This document shows, piece by piece, positions 15,258 through 23,993 of a DNA stretch of 27,460 nucleotides (positions are counted from its first letter, which is position 1; the number at the start of each line of letters is the position of its first letter). Origin of the DNA: Sphingobium sp. CCH11-B1 (GTDB lineage: Bacteria; Pseudomonadota; Alphaproteobacteria; Sphingomonadales; Sphingomonadaceae). The DNA lies in NCBI RefSeq assembly GCF_001556865.1, contig NZ_LSJY01000033.1, forward strand, positions 1 to 27,460, given 5' to 3'. The translations under genes were made by a program, and so were the position numbers. The notes under the pieces were generated by a model. The model was not told the DNA's origin, searched no databases, and was given only the letters and a program-made list of their open reading frames with translations.

Positions 15258-15587
15258 GTGCGAGCCTTTTTGCCTTTCCTGACATGCCTGATGCTGGTCC
15301 TGACCAGCTTCTCCGGCATGGCCCATGCCGCCGATCTGGCGGGGGGAAGCATCGCGGGCGTTGAGTTCACGGTCCATACCGCCGGTGACATCGATCAGGT
15401 GCCATCGGACTCGGACAAGAATGTCCCGCATCATCACAATTATTGTCACGGACACGACGTCGGCGCGCCTGCGCGCACGACGATGGAATATACCCCCGTC
15501 CTCACAGTGCCCAAGCCGACAATCTCCGCCTCTGCGTCGCTCGACGGCCGCACCGGCATGGTCCATTTGAGGCCCCCCCAAGCCTGA
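15258..15587 (+). CDS. Small exported His-rich protein (CzcI-like position)
   Basis: A 109-residue protein with a GTG start and GAGG ribosome binding site. The first 24 residues form a clear signal peptide (FLPFLTCLMLVLTSFSGMAHA). The mature part carries a metal-binding-looking cluster PHHHNYCHGHD. It lies directly before czcC, where small periplasmic proteins such as CzcI occur in other czc operons. Likely it buffers or senses metal in the periplasm. I recognise no named domain. The C-terminal half is low in complexity and poorly structured. Confidence 0.65.
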   Translation: MRAFLPFLTCLMLVLTSFSGMAHAADLAGGSIAGVEFTVHTAGDIDQVPSDSDKNVPHHHNYCHGHDVGAPARTTMEYTPVLTVPKPTISASASLDGRTGMVHLRPPQA

Positions 15588-15647
15588 CGTCCGATTTGGG
15601 CGTGCGTTGGCGCGCCCCTGTCGATCATCGTCAGGAGTCCTATTTTC

Positions 15648-16925
15648 ATGAATCGTATCCTCGCGGCCATGCTGGCCGCAGCGTCTTGCGCCACGATGGC
15701 GCAGGCGCAGGTCGGACCGTCCGCGCCTGTTGCGCAGGATGCGCCGGTCTACACGCTTGACCAAGCGGTCAGTGCAGCGGGCGGTTCGGCCCCTGCTGCG
15801 GAAGCGGCGACAGCTGGAATCGACGCGGCCCGTGCAGGTCGCACAGTCGCCGGCTTGCGGCCCAATCCGGTGGTTCAAGGCCAATTCGAGAATGTCATCG
15901 GCTCCGGGCCGTATCGGGGGGTCCGCAGCGCGGAAACCACGGTCGGCTTTGCGATCCCGATCGAGCTAGGCGGCAAGCGCGGCGCCCGCGTCGCGGTCGC
16001 CAATGCGCAATTGTCCCGGGCCGAGATCCAGGCCGCGATCATCGCGGCGGATGTCCGGCTTCAGGTAACGCAGCTCTATGTCGAAGCGGTCGCGGCCGAT
16101 CGCCGGGTAATGACAGCCCGCGATCAGGCCCGGATCGCCAGCGATGCGCTGCGGGCCGCGAGCGTTCGCGTGCAGGCAGGGCGGGCATCGCCACTCGAGC
16201 AACAGCGCGCGGATGTCGCGCGTATCAATGCCGACGCCAATGTGGAGCGGCAGCTTCGCTTGGCCGAGGCGGCCCGCGCCAATCTGGCGCGTCGGATCGG
16301 ACGGCCGATCGACGGCCTGCTCGATGACACGCTGCTCGATCGCCTTCCCGATGTGAACGTCTATGGGCCGTTGGCACCGGTCAACACGACCGGCACACTC
16401 GCGCTGGCGGCAGCCAACGCGGATTTCTCCATTGCCGAAGCCGGCGTGCGGCTCGCGCGCGCCAATCGCGTGCCTGACCTGAACGTCGGGCCGTCGATCC
16501 GCCGCCTGGAAGCGACCAACGACATGGCGGCGGTGTTCAGCGTGTCGATCCCGATCCCGGTGTTTAACAATGGTCGCGCCGCGATTGCGCAGGCGACCGC
16601 GCAGCGGACCCAGGCGGATGCGCAGCGCCGCGTGACCGCGCTCGACATCGAACAGGCGATCACGGACGCGCAGGCGCAGGCGGCCAATGCCGCAACGACG
16701 GCTCGTGCGGCGTCGGGGCCGGCGCTGGCGGCTGCACAGGAGGCCGCCCGCATCGCGCGGATCGGCTATCGCGAGGGCAAGTTCGGCCAGCTCGAATTGC
16801 TCGATGCTGAACGCACGCTCGCCGAAACGCGGGTCGCCGCGATCGACGCGCTTGCCAATTACCAGAATGCCCGCGCGCAAGTGGAGCGACTGACCGCTCG
16901 TGCGCCCAATGGGGGGAATCAGTGA
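15648..16925 (+). CDS. czcC: CzcC-type outer membrane efflux protein (TolC family)
   Basis: A 425-residue outer membrane factor with AGGAG before the ATG and a signal peptide ending MAQAQ. It shows the duplicated TolC/OEP pattern: two long alpha-hairpin regions rich in alanine, glutamine and arginine (AQLSRAEIQAAIIAADVRL, and RTQADAQRRVTALDIEQAI), with ARIGYREGKFGQLELLDAERT near the end, a signature of the family. It forms the trimeric channel through which CzcCBA expels divalent cations. The stop overlaps the czcB start as TGATG. Confidence 0.92.
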   Translation: MNRILAAMLAAASCATMAQAQVGPSAPVAQDAPVYTLDQAVSAAGGSAPAAEAATAGIDAARAGRTVAGLRPNPVVQGQFENVIGSGPYRGVRSAETTVGFAIPIELGGKRGARVAVANAQLSRAEIQAAIIAADVRLQVTQLYVEAVAADRRVMTARDQARIASDALRAASVRVQAGRASPLEQQRADVARINADANVERQLRLAEAARANLARRIGRPIDGLLDDTLLDRLPDVNVYGPLAPVNTTGTLALAAANADFSIAEAGVRLARANRVPDLNVGPSIRRLEATNDMAAVFSVSIPIPVFNNGRAAIAQATAQRTQADAQRRVTALDIEQAITDAQAQAANAATTARAASGPALAAAQEAARIARIGYREGKFGQLELLDAERTLAETRVAAIDALANYQNARAQVERLTARAPNGGNQ

Positions 16926-18103
16926 TGAAGAGCTTTTATCTCGCGGGCGCGGCGTCGCTCGCCCTGCTCTTGGCTGCCTGCGGCGGCAAGGATGGCGGAA
17001 ACGAGGCAACTGCCGAAGGCGCAGCTGCCAATGAGACGGCAGCGGGCACGGAAAAGGGCGGTGCTGAAGGCGGTCATGCCGGTGAAGGCGTCGTCACATT
17101 GGGTGCCGACCAGATCGCCACAGCGGGCGTCCAGGTCGGACGGCCGATCATCGGCGGGGCCGGGACGATCGAGCTGCCCGCGATCATCGAGGGCGACCCA
17201 CAGGGAACGCAGGTCGTCTCGGCCGCAATTGCGGGACGCGTGGTCGCGCTCACCCGTAACCTCGGCCAATCGGTCGGACGCGGCCAGACCATTGCGGTCA
17301 TCGAAAGCCGCGAGGCGGCGCAGATCAAGGGCGAGGTCGAGGCGGCGCGGGCGCGGCTTCAGCTCGCTAATTCGAACCTCGCGCGCGAACAGCGGCTGTT
17401 CGCGCAGAGAGTCTCCCCTGAACAGGATCTGATCGCCGCCCGCACAGCGGCGACGGAGGCGCGGATCGCCCTGACGCAGGCGCAGAGCATGGTTTCGGCG
17501 GCGGGTGTCGGCGGCGGCGGGCTCAACCGGCTCGGCATTGCCGCGCCGATCTCGGGCCAGATCATTGCGCGCCCCGTGACGCTGGGACAAACGGTCGCGG
17601 CGGATGCCGAACTCTATCGCATCGCCAACCTGAGCCAGGTGTCGATCGCGCTTAATCTCAAGCCCGAGGATGCGGGCCGGGTGCGTCCCGGCAATACGGT
17701 GCTGGTGAAGGCGGCAGGCCGTCAGGCGACCGCCCGCGTGACCTTCGTGTCGCCGGCGCTTGATCCGCAGACGCGGCTCGTGCCTGCGCTCGCCACCCTC
17801 GACAATCGCGGTGGCGAATGGCGGGTCGGCGAGCCTGTGACGGCAGCCGTGCAGCTCACGGGCAGCGGCGGGAGCGGGGCGGTCCGCGTGCCGACGACGG
17901 CGGTCCAGAGTTTCGAGGGCAAGTCGGTCGTGTTCGTGCGCACGCCCACCGGCTTCAAGGCGACCCCGGTCCAGCTCGGCGATGCGTCGGGCGACACGGT
18001 GATCGTCCGGTCGGGCCTGACCGGCAACGAACAGATCGCCACCACCGGAAGTTTCACGCTCAAGGCCGAGATCGGCAAGGGCGAAGCGAGCCACGAGGAT
18101 TAA
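16925..18103 (+). CDS. czcB: CzcB-type periplasmic adaptor (membrane fusion protein), lipoprotein
   Basis: A 392-residue protein counted from the ATG at 16925, which overlaps the czcC stop; a GTG three bases earlier is less likely. The signal peptide ends in the lipobox LLAAC with C19 as lipid anchor. After an acidic/glycine-rich linker containing few histidines comes the barrel-sandwich domain (GRVVALTRNLGQSVGRGQTIAVIES), a coiled-coil hairpin (about 125-185), the second lipoyl half (APISGQIIARPVTLGQTVA), and the beta-barrel and proximal domains. It joins CzcA to CzcC and may hand over metal. CzcB of Cupriavidus has a His-rich N-terminus; here it is much weaker. Confidence 0.92.
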   Translation: MKSFYLAGAASLALLLAACGGKDGGNEATAEGAAANETAAGTEKGGAEGGHAGEGVVTLGADQIATAGVQVGRPIIGGAGTIELPAIIEGDPQGTQVVSAAIAGRVVALTRNLGQSVGRGQTIAVIESREAAQIKGEVEAARARLQLANSNLAREQRLFAQRVSPEQDLIAARTAATEARIALTQAQSMVSAAGVGGGGLNRLGIAAPISGQIIARPVTLGQTVAADAELYRIANLSQVSIALNLKPEDAGRVRPGNTVLVKAAGRQATARVTFVSPALDPQTRLVPALATLDNRGGEWRVGEPVTAAVQLTGSGGSGAVRVPTTAVQSFEGKSVVFVRTPTGFKATPVQLGDASGDTVIVRSGLTGNEQIATTGSFTLKAEIGKGEASHED

Positions 18104-18106
18104 GCC

Positions 18107-21100
18107 ATGATCGCCCGTATCGTAACCTGGGCGGTCGAGAAGCGCTGGCTAGTCCTGCTCCTCACCGTCATCGTCGCCGCCATCGGCGCCTTTTCCCTCT
18201 ACCGGCTACCGATCGACGCGGTGCCGGACATCACCAACAATCAGGTCCAGATCAACGTCCGCGCGCCTGCCCTCTCGCCCGAGCTGGTCGAGAAGCAGGT
18301 GTCGTTTCCAATCGAAACCGCGCTCGCCGGCACCCCCGGCCTGGAATATACGCGCTCGTTGAGCCGCAACGGCTTCGCGCAGATCACGGCGGTCTTTTCG
18401 GACGCGACGGACATCTATTTCGCCCGCCAGCAGGTGGGCGAGCGTCTGCGGGGCGTGCAAGAGAATCTGCCCGACGGCGTGAACCCTGAAATGGGTCCGA
18501 TCGCGACAGGCCTGGGCGAGGTGTACATGTACACCGTTCGTCTCGATCATCGCGAGGACGACAAGCACAAGCCCGGTGAACCGGGCCAACAGCCCGATGG
18601 CAGCTACATCACGCCAGAGGGCGAGCGACTGACGACCGAAGAGGACAAGGCGACCTACCTGCGCACCGCGCAGGACTGGATCGTGACGCCGCTTCTGAAG
18701 ACCACACCGGGCCTCGCCGGTGTCGACTCGATTGGCGGTTACGCCAAGCAGTTCCTCGTCGTGCCCGACGTGCAGAAGCTGGCCTCGCTCGGCATCACGC
18801 TGACGGACCTGGGAAATGCGCTGGAGCGCAATAACACCAGCGTCGGCGGTGGCTTCGTCAATCGCAATGGCGAAGGTCTGGCTGTTCGCTCGGATGCGCT
18901 CGTTCGCAATGCCAGCGAGTTGGCCAGGACCGTGATCGCGACACGTAACGGCGTGCCGATCACGGTCGAACAAGTTGCGACTGTGAAGACGGGTCAGGCG
19001 ATCCGCATGGGTTCGGCATCGGAGAACGGTACCGAAGTCGTCGTCGGCACGGCGATCATGCGGATCGGCGAGAACAGCCGCATCGTGTCGACCGCGGTCG
19101 CTGAGAAACTGAAGACGATCAACGCTTCGCTGCCTCCTGACGTCGTAATTCAGCCGGTGCTGAACCGCACCGAGCTGGTCAATTCGACGATCAAGACGGT
19201 CGCGAAAAACCTGTCCGAAGGCGCGGTGCTGGTCATCGTCGTGCTCTTCCTGCTGCTCGGCAACTTCCGTGCGGCCCTGATCGCGGCGTTGGTCATCCCG
19301 ATCACCATGATGCTGACAGGCTTTGGTATGCTGCGCGCTGGGGTCTCGGCCAATCTGATGAGCCTTGGGGCTTTGGACTTCGGTCTGATCGTCGACGGCG
19401 CCGTCATCATTGTCGAAAACGCGCTGCGCCGGCTTGCCGAGCAACAGCATCATGAAGGCCGATTGCTCAGCGTCAAGGAACGGCTCGCGACCGTGGCAGC
19501 CGCTGCGCGTGAGATGATCCGTCCCTCTGTGTACGGGCAGGCAATCATCATCCTCGTCTACGTACCGCTGCTCACGCTGACCGGCGTGGAGGGTAAAACG
19601 TTCGGACCGATGGCGCTGACCGTCATCATCGCGCTCGCCTTCGCCTTCATCCTCTCTCTCACCTTCGTGCCGGCGATGATTGCGATCTGGCTGTCGAAGA
19701 AGGTCGAGGAGAAGGACGGCCGCATCATCACGTGGCTGAAGAAGCGCTACGAACCCGGTCTCGACCGGGCCATGAAGCGCCCGACGCTGACGATCGGTGC
19801 GGGTGTGGGAAGCCTTGTGGTGGCGGCGCTTGCTTTCACTACGCTCGGCTCGGTGTTCCTGCCGCAGCTCGACGAAGGCGATTTGCTGATCCAGTCGCTC
19901 CGCATTCCGGCAACGTCGGTCCAGCAGAGCCAGGCGATGCAGGTGCCGATCGAGCGGATGATGTCGAAGCAGCCGGAGGTGCAATTCGTCTATTCCAAGA
20001 CGGGCACCGCCGAGCTGGCGGCCGACCCGATGCCGCCGAACGCGACCGACATGTTCGTCATCCTGAAGCCGCGCAAGGATTGGCCGGATCCTGAGCTTCC
20101 CAAGGAGGAGCTGGTCAGCCGGATCGAGGGTAATCTCGCGAAGATTCCGGGAAATGCCTACGAGATCACCCAGCCCATCCAGATGCGCTTCAACGAGCTG
20201 ATCGCCGGCGTGCGCGGCGACATCGCGGTGAAGGTGTTCGGGGACGACTTCAACCAGATGAACCGGACGGCCGAGCAAATCGCGGCGGTGCTGCGCAGAA
20301 CGCAAGGCGCAGCGGACGTGAAGGTGGAGCAGACGACCGGTCTTCCCATGCTCGACATTCGCGTCAACCGCGACGCGATGGCGCGGTTGGGCGTTACGGC
20401 TCAGGATGTGCAGGACACCGTGACTGCGACGATCGGCGGGCGAACATCGGGCCAGATCTTCGAGGGCGACCGTCGCTTCCCCGTGGTGATCCGCCTGTCG
20501 GAGGCGCAGCGTGCCGACATCGGCCTGCTCCAACAGGTGCAGGTGCCGGTGGCAGGCGGCGGCTATGTACCGCTGTCCAGCGTCGCCGAGATCAAGGTGG
20601 TCGATGGTCCGAACCAGATCAGCCGCGAGAACGGCAAGCGGCGCGTGGTGGTGCAAGCCAACGTGCGTGGCCGCGACGTCGGATCCGTCGTGGCGGATGC
20701 GCAGGCGGCGATCGGCAGCCAACTCCGGCTGCCTGCCGGCACCTATCTCGAATGGGGCGGCCAGTTCGAGAACCTCCAATCGGCAAGCGAACGGCTGAAG
20801 CTGGTCATTCCGGCTTGCTTCATCTTGATCCTGCTGCTCCTCTACGGGGCGTTGGGATCGGTCCGCGACGCCGCGATCGTGTTCACCGGCGTGCCTTTCG
20901 CGCTGGTGGGCGGCGTCCTGTTGCTGTTCCTGCGGGGCATGGACTTCTCGATCTCGGCGGCAGTGGGCTTCATCGCCCTCTCGGGCATCGCGGTCCTCAA
21001 CGGCCTCGTCATGGTCAGCTCGATCCAAGATCTGATCCGATCAGGGATGAGCCGCGAGGAAGCCGCGCATGTTGGCGCGATGCAGCGTCTGCGACCCGTC

Positions 21101-21352
21101 ATCATGACCGCGCTAGTCGCCAGCCTCGGCTTCGTGCCGATGGCGCTGGGCGAAGGCGCCGGCGCAGAGGTTCAAAAGCCTTTGGCGACGGTCGTCATCG
21201 GCGGTCTGATCTCGGCGACGCTTCTTACGCTGTTCGTGCTGCCGACACTCTATGCCCGGTTCGGGCAGAAAGTGATCGAGAAACCCGAGCACTACAATGA
21301 GGAGCATGAAGGGGACGACCACGGTCAGACCTTCGTGAACAACTTGGCCTGA
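18107..21352 (+). CDS. czcA: CzcA-type heavy-metal RND pump
   Basis: A 1,081-residue inner-membrane RND antiporter, 3 bases after czcB. It starts with the classic amphipathic region and TM1 (EKRWLVLLLTVIVAAIGAFS), followed by YRLPIDAVPDITNNQVQ. TM4 holds the proton-relay signature DFGLIVDGAVIIVEN with D424, D430 and E437, matching D402/D408/E415 of Cupriavidus CzcA and the HME subclass for Co/Zn/Cd. Twelve membrane helices and two large periplasmic loops are evident. An extra charged segment (about 148-182, EDDKHKPGEPG ... TTEED) lies in the first porter loop. Likely export of Co2+, Zn2+ and Cd2+ from the periplasm. The gene looks full length. Confidence 0.95.
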   Translation: MIARIVTWAVEKRWLVLLLTVIVAAIGAFSLYRLPIDAVPDITNNQVQINVRAPALSPELVEKQVSFPIETALAGTPGLEYTRSLSRNGFAQITAVFSDATDIYFARQQVGERLRGVQENLPDGVNPEMGPIATGLGEVYMYTVRLDHREDDKHKPGEPGQQPDGSYITPEGERLTTEEDKATYLRTAQDWIVTPLLKTTPGLAGVDSIGGYAKQFLVVPDVQKLASLGITLTDLGNALERNNTSVGGGFVNRNGEGLAVRSDALVRNASELARTVIATRNGVPITVEQVATVKTGQAIRMGSASENGTEVVVGTAIMRIGENSRIVSTAVAEKLKTINASLPPDVVIQPVLNRTELVNSTIKTVAKNLSEGAVLVIVVLFLLLGNFRAALIAALVIPITMMLTGFGMLRAGVSANLMSLGALDFGLIVDGAVIIVENALRRLAEQQHHEGRLLSVKERLATVAAAAREMIRPSVYGQAIIILVYVPLLTLTGVEGKTFGPMALTVIIALAFAFILSLTFVPAMIAIWLSKKVEEKDGRIITWLKKRYEPGLDRAMKRPTLTIGAGVGSLVVAALAFTTLGSVFLPQLDEGDLLIQSLRIPATSVQQSQAMQVPIERMMSKQPEVQFVYSKTGTAELAADPMPPNATDMFVILKPRKDWPDPELPKEELVSRIEGNLAKIPGNAYEITQPIQMRFNELIAGVRGDIAVKVFGDDFNQMNRTAEQIAAVLRRTQGAADVKVEQTTGLPMLDIRVNRDAMARLGVTAQDVQDTVTATIGGRTSGQIFEGDRRFPVVIRLSEAQRADIGLLQQVQVPVAGGGYVPLSSVAEIKVVDGPNQISRENGKRRVVVQANVRGRDVGSVVADAQAAIGSQLRLPAGTYLEWGGQFENLQSASERLKLVIPACFILILLLLYGALGSVRDAAIVFTGVPFALVGGVLLLFLRGMDFSISAAVGFIALSGIAVLNGLVMVSSIQDLIRSGMSREEAAHVGAMQRLRPVIMTALVASLGFVPMALGEGAGAEVQKPLATVVIGGLISATLLTLFVLPTLYARFGQKVIEKPEHYNEEHEGDDHGQTFVNNLA

Positions 21353-21355
21353 TGG

Positions 21356-21388
21356 ATGGGCGGGGCGATCCGCGATCGCCCCGCCCAT
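21356..21388 (+). other. Strong GC-rich hairpin just after czcA
   Basis: ATGGGCGGGGCGATC (21356-21370) and its exact reverse complement (21374-21388) are separated by CGC. The 15-bp perfect stem begins 4 bases after the czcA stop. There is no T-run, so it is less like a terminator and more like an mRNA processing or 3'-end stabilising element that would separate expression of the czc genes from the downstream ones. Confidence 0.6.
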
Positions 21389-21405
21389 CTCTGGGAGATG
21401 GGGAT

Positions 21406-21894
21406 ATGCCTCGCACCATAACCAGCTCGATGCTTCACGGCGGGCCACTGCGCATCTGGTCGGCACTCACCGATCCGGATCATCGCCGGGCGTGGAGTCC
21501 GCTCGTATTTCTCGATGATCCGTCCCGGCTCGGCGACACAGAATGCACCTTTGCGATCCAGGGCATCACCCGGCCAATTCGGACGCCAGCACGGATTGAT
21601 CGATTCGATAAACCGCACGCCTTCGCTTGGTCCTGCGGCATCCCCTATCTGTTCACGCTCGAAGAGCGGTACGAGCTGGCGGGGGACGATGGCGGCACCA
21701 GGCTAACGCATAGCTGCACGCTGCGCGGGGCGCTCTCCCTGCCGTTCGCGGCGATGATGTTGCGCCGCCTGCGATCCCTGATGGTCGAATCTGACGATCG
21801 CCTCGCAACCTATCTCCGCTGGCGGGTAGGTCAGCCTGCCCGGGCTATCAATCGTCAGCGCGTCCCCTTCCGCTACAGGAGGAAGGCGCGATGA
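21406..21894 (+). CDS. SRPBCC-family (polyketide cyclase/START-like) protein
   Basis: A 162-residue soluble protein; the start is the ATG at 21406 with GGGAGATGGGG ahead of it, because the upstream extension runs through the hairpin. It has the SRPBCC fold pattern: N-terminal IWSALTDPDHRRAWSPLVF, central FAWSCGIPYLFTLEERYEL, then TRLTHSCTLRGAL and a C-terminal helix with basic residues. Such proteins bind hydrophobic ligands in a deep cavity. No signal peptide is visible, so it is probably cytoplasmic. Its role in metal resistance is unknown. Its stop overlaps the next gene as ATGA. Confidence 0.75.
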   Translation: MPRTITSSMLHGGPLRIWSALTDPDHRRAWSPLVFLDDPSRLGDTECTFAIQGITRPIRTPARIDRFDKPHAFAWSCGIPYLFTLEERYELAGDDGGTRLTHSCTLRGALSLPFAAMMLRRLRSLMVESDDRLATYLRWRVGQPARAINRQRVPFRYRRKAR

Positions 21895-22268
21895 TGATGC
21901 ACTGTAAGCGGGTGCTGCCCGCCGTCATCCTCGTTGTCGGGCTCGCGGCGTGCTCGGAAAGAAAGCCGCCAGCCCCGCCAACGGAGCAGCAGATCCATTC
22001 GTCCGACAGCGCCGTGGCGACCGGGGAAATGGGGCGGCATAGATATCGCTGTTCCGACGGGGAACCGCTGTTCGTCGATTACAAGGACAACGGCCTGCAG
22101 ATCGATTTGCGGCGCTCCAACGGGGGACCGCCGATGATGCTGACCGCGCCAGCGCAGGGCCTGCAATATGTCGGCGAAACAGCCACCGCGACCTTCAAGG
22201 GGTCGCAGCTCACCATCGTGGAAGGCGATGGCCGTACCCGGATCTGCGAGCAGGAAGGCACGCGATGA
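21891..22268 (+). CDS. Small lipoprotein with MliC/lysozyme-inhibitor-like core
   Basis: A 125-residue protein (alternative ATGs follow directly at 21894 and 21897). The signal peptide ends in the lipobox VGLAAC. The mature core has a cysteine near the start (HRYRCSDG) and one near the end (GRTRICEQ), flanking beta-strand-rich sequence (VDYKDNGLQIDLRR ... ATFKGSQLTIVEGDG), the layout of MliC/PliC-type C-type lysozyme inhibitors. The similarity is weak, so the function is tentative; it could also be an envelope metal-stress lipoprotein. It is similar in plan to the next gene, which overlaps it as ATGA. Confidence 0.6.
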   Translation: MMMHCKRVLPAVILVVGLAACSERKPPAPPTEQQIHSSDSAVATGEMGRHRYRCSDGEPLFVDYKDNGLQIDLRRSNGGPPMMLTAPAQGLQYVGETATATFKGSQLTIVEGDGRTRICEQEGTR

Positions 22269-22729
22269 ACTGCCCTGCCTTCGAACGCCACAGGGCGCTT
22301 CGTCGGAAGAGACCGATGTCTGACACGTCGATTTCAAATGTGACAACCTTGTGCGGCCTGAATCGGGCCGGTCTGGCGATCGCGCGCCTCGGCGTCGTTC
22401 TCGTCTCCGGGGCGGTTATAGGGGCGTGTAATCCAGCGCCGACCCAGCCTACCGAGCCGGCGCATGAAAAGCATCTGACGTCGAAACTAATCGCGCAGCG
22501 CATCATGTACTGCGACGACGGCACACGCGCCGATGTCGACTTCATCGATGACGGCTTGAAAATGGCCGTCACCTGGCTGCCGAAGGGCAGGACCGAGATC
22601 CTGCGCGCGCAGCGAACCGGTGACGAGTTTCGCGGCGACCATTCGCGGGCTGTCGTGGCGGGCGGATCGATCGCGTTCACGCGACGCGGGAAGATCCGCG
22701 TCTGCCACCGAACCCCGGAGGAGTCCTAG
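22265..22729 (+). CDS. Second small lipoprotein, same plan as its neighbour
   Basis: A protein of up to 154 residues; the ATG at 22265 overlaps the previous stop, while an internal ATG at 22316 gives a more usual signal peptide. The lipobox VIGAC follows a hydrophobic stretch. The mature core again has one cysteine after a short spacer (RIMYCDDGTRADVDFIDDG) and one near the end (GKIRVCHRTP), with predicted beta strands between. The shared pattern (Y/R-C-x-D-G, later GxxRxC) suggests an old duplication with the gene before. The function is unknown; an MliC-like inhibitor fold is the best guess. Confidence 0.55.
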   Translation: MNCPAFERHRALRRKRPMSDTSISNVTTLCGLNRAGLAIARLGVVLVSGAVIGACNPAPTQPTEPAHEKHLTSKLIAQRIMYCDDGTRADVDFIDDGLKMAVTWLPKGRTEILRAQRTGDEFRGDHSRAVVAGGSIAFTRRGKIRVCHRTPEES

Positions 22730-22732
22730 GAA

Positions 22733-23388
22733 ATGCAGGCACTGCTCTATACGCTTGCGCCTGTGCTGGCGGTCGTGCTCGGCGCGATTGTCGCGAGCCG
22801 CACCAAGTTGAAACCTGGCCTCGTGGCGGGCCTACAGCATCTCGCTAAATCCTGCCGCAGGTCAAGCATGAGGCATCGCCCAGCGCGACGTTGATCGGCG
22901 GGGCGGCGGGCGTCGCGACCATGCTGGGGCTCAAGGCTCTTGAGGCCCGCTTCAAGGGGCCGATGGCGCTACTCGCCGCGATCGGCATCGACATTCTGGT
23001 CGACGGCCTGGTGCTCGGCCTCGCTTTCGTGGCGGGCGAGAAGGCAGGTCTCCTGCTGACGATCGCGCTCACTCTGGAAGTGTTATTTCTGGGACTGACG
23101 CTGACCGACGAGCTGGCGGAAACCTATCGCTCGCGCTTGCGCATCATCGTGATCGTCTCGGCATTGGCCCTGCTGCTGCCGATCGGCGCGCTCGCTGCCG
23201 TGCCGGTCGCCGCGCTGTCGCCGGTGATGATCGCCGGCTTCCTCAGCTTCGGGCTGATGGCGCTGCTCTACCTCGTCACGGAGGAGTTGCTGGTCGAGGC
23301 GCACGAGAAACCCGACACCCCGCTCATCAGCTCGATGTTTTTCGTCGGCTTCCTGGCCCTGCTGACACTTGAGGAGATGATGGGATGA
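22733..23388 (+). pseudogene. ZIP-like metal transporter, frame broken by an internal deletion
   Basis: From the ATG at 22733, 3 bases after the previous stop, a normal N-terminus reads MQALLYTLAPVLAVVLGAIV, then LVAGLQHLA up to about 22846. The frame then runs into a stop, while the rest of the protein continues in another frame from about 22849 (ILPQVKHEASPSATLIGG). Family members have roughly a dozen more residues at this junction, so a deletion of 3n+1 bases around 22847 is likely. The C-terminal half has five membrane segments with IGIDILVDGLVLGLAF and LTLEVLFLGLTLTDEL, the places of the ZIP TM4/TM5 metal site; histidine is replaced by aspartate. The 3' part might be translated from TTG at 22891. 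Transport direction is unknown. Confidence 0.65.
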
Positions 23389-23993
23389 TCCCGGGCAACG
23401 ACAACAATGGCGGGCAGGAGCGCCGCACACTGTGGATCGTCCTGCTGCTGAACGCGGCGATCGCTGCGGGCTTCTTCGTTTCCGGCTTCTTCGCGGACTC
23501 GAGCGCGCTGATCGCCAACGGCGTCGACAACCTGTCCGATACGGCTGTGTATGCGCTGAGCCTTGTGGCGCTCACCCGGGGCCAGACATGGAAGACACGC
23601 GCCGCGGTCGCTTCGGGCGTCATGCTGCTGATCTTCGCGGGCGGCATCTTGATCGATGTCGGACGGCGCTACGTGCAGGGCAGCGAGCCCATCGGACCTA
23701 CCATGATGGTCATGTCCGCGATCGCCGGCGTCGTGAATTACCTCTGCCTGCGGCTGCTCCAGCGCCTCAAGGATCCGGACGTCAATCTCCGGGCCGCAAC
23801 CACCTTCAGCTTCAACGACTTCATTTCCAACGGCGGCATCCTGATCGCCGGCGTGCTGGTGCTGTGGTTGGGTACCAATTGGCCGGACCTGCTGGTCGGC
23901 TTCGCCACCGCCATCATCGCCATCAAGGGCGGTGTCGAAATCCTGCGCGACGCGCGCGCCGAAACCAAGAAAAGCGAAAGGAGGTCGTCATGA
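23385..23993 (+). CDS. Second CDF-type cation transporter, 202 residues
   Basis: Its ATG overlaps the preceding stop as ATGA. Six hydrophobic segments, with the first metal site NGVDNLSDTAVYALSL (DNLSD, typical of CDF helix 2) and the second FSFNDFISNGGILIAG in helix 5. As in the first CDF gene, asparagine/aspartate replace HxxxD and the C-terminal cytoplasmic domain is missing. The tail is short and charged. It should export divalent metal from the cytoplasm. The stop overlaps the P1B ATPase start as ATGA, and an AAGGAGG ribosome binding site for the ATPase lies inside its last codons. Confidence 0.8.
   Translation: MIPGNDNNGGQERRTLWIVLLLNAAIAAGFFVSGFFADSSALIANGVDNLSDTAVYALSLVALTRGQTWKTRAAVASGVMLLIFAGGILIDVGRRYVQGSEPIGPTMMVMSAIAGVVNYLCLRLLQRLKDPDVNLRAATTFSFNDFISNGGILIAGVLVLWLGTNWPDLLVGFATAIIAIKGGVEILRDARAETKKSERRSS

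Noticed and set aside
18206..21028. 940-residue minus-strand open frame inside czcA
   Set aside because: It is a histidine/arginine-rich shadow frame caused by GC-rich codon use opposite an intact, well-conserved pump gene.
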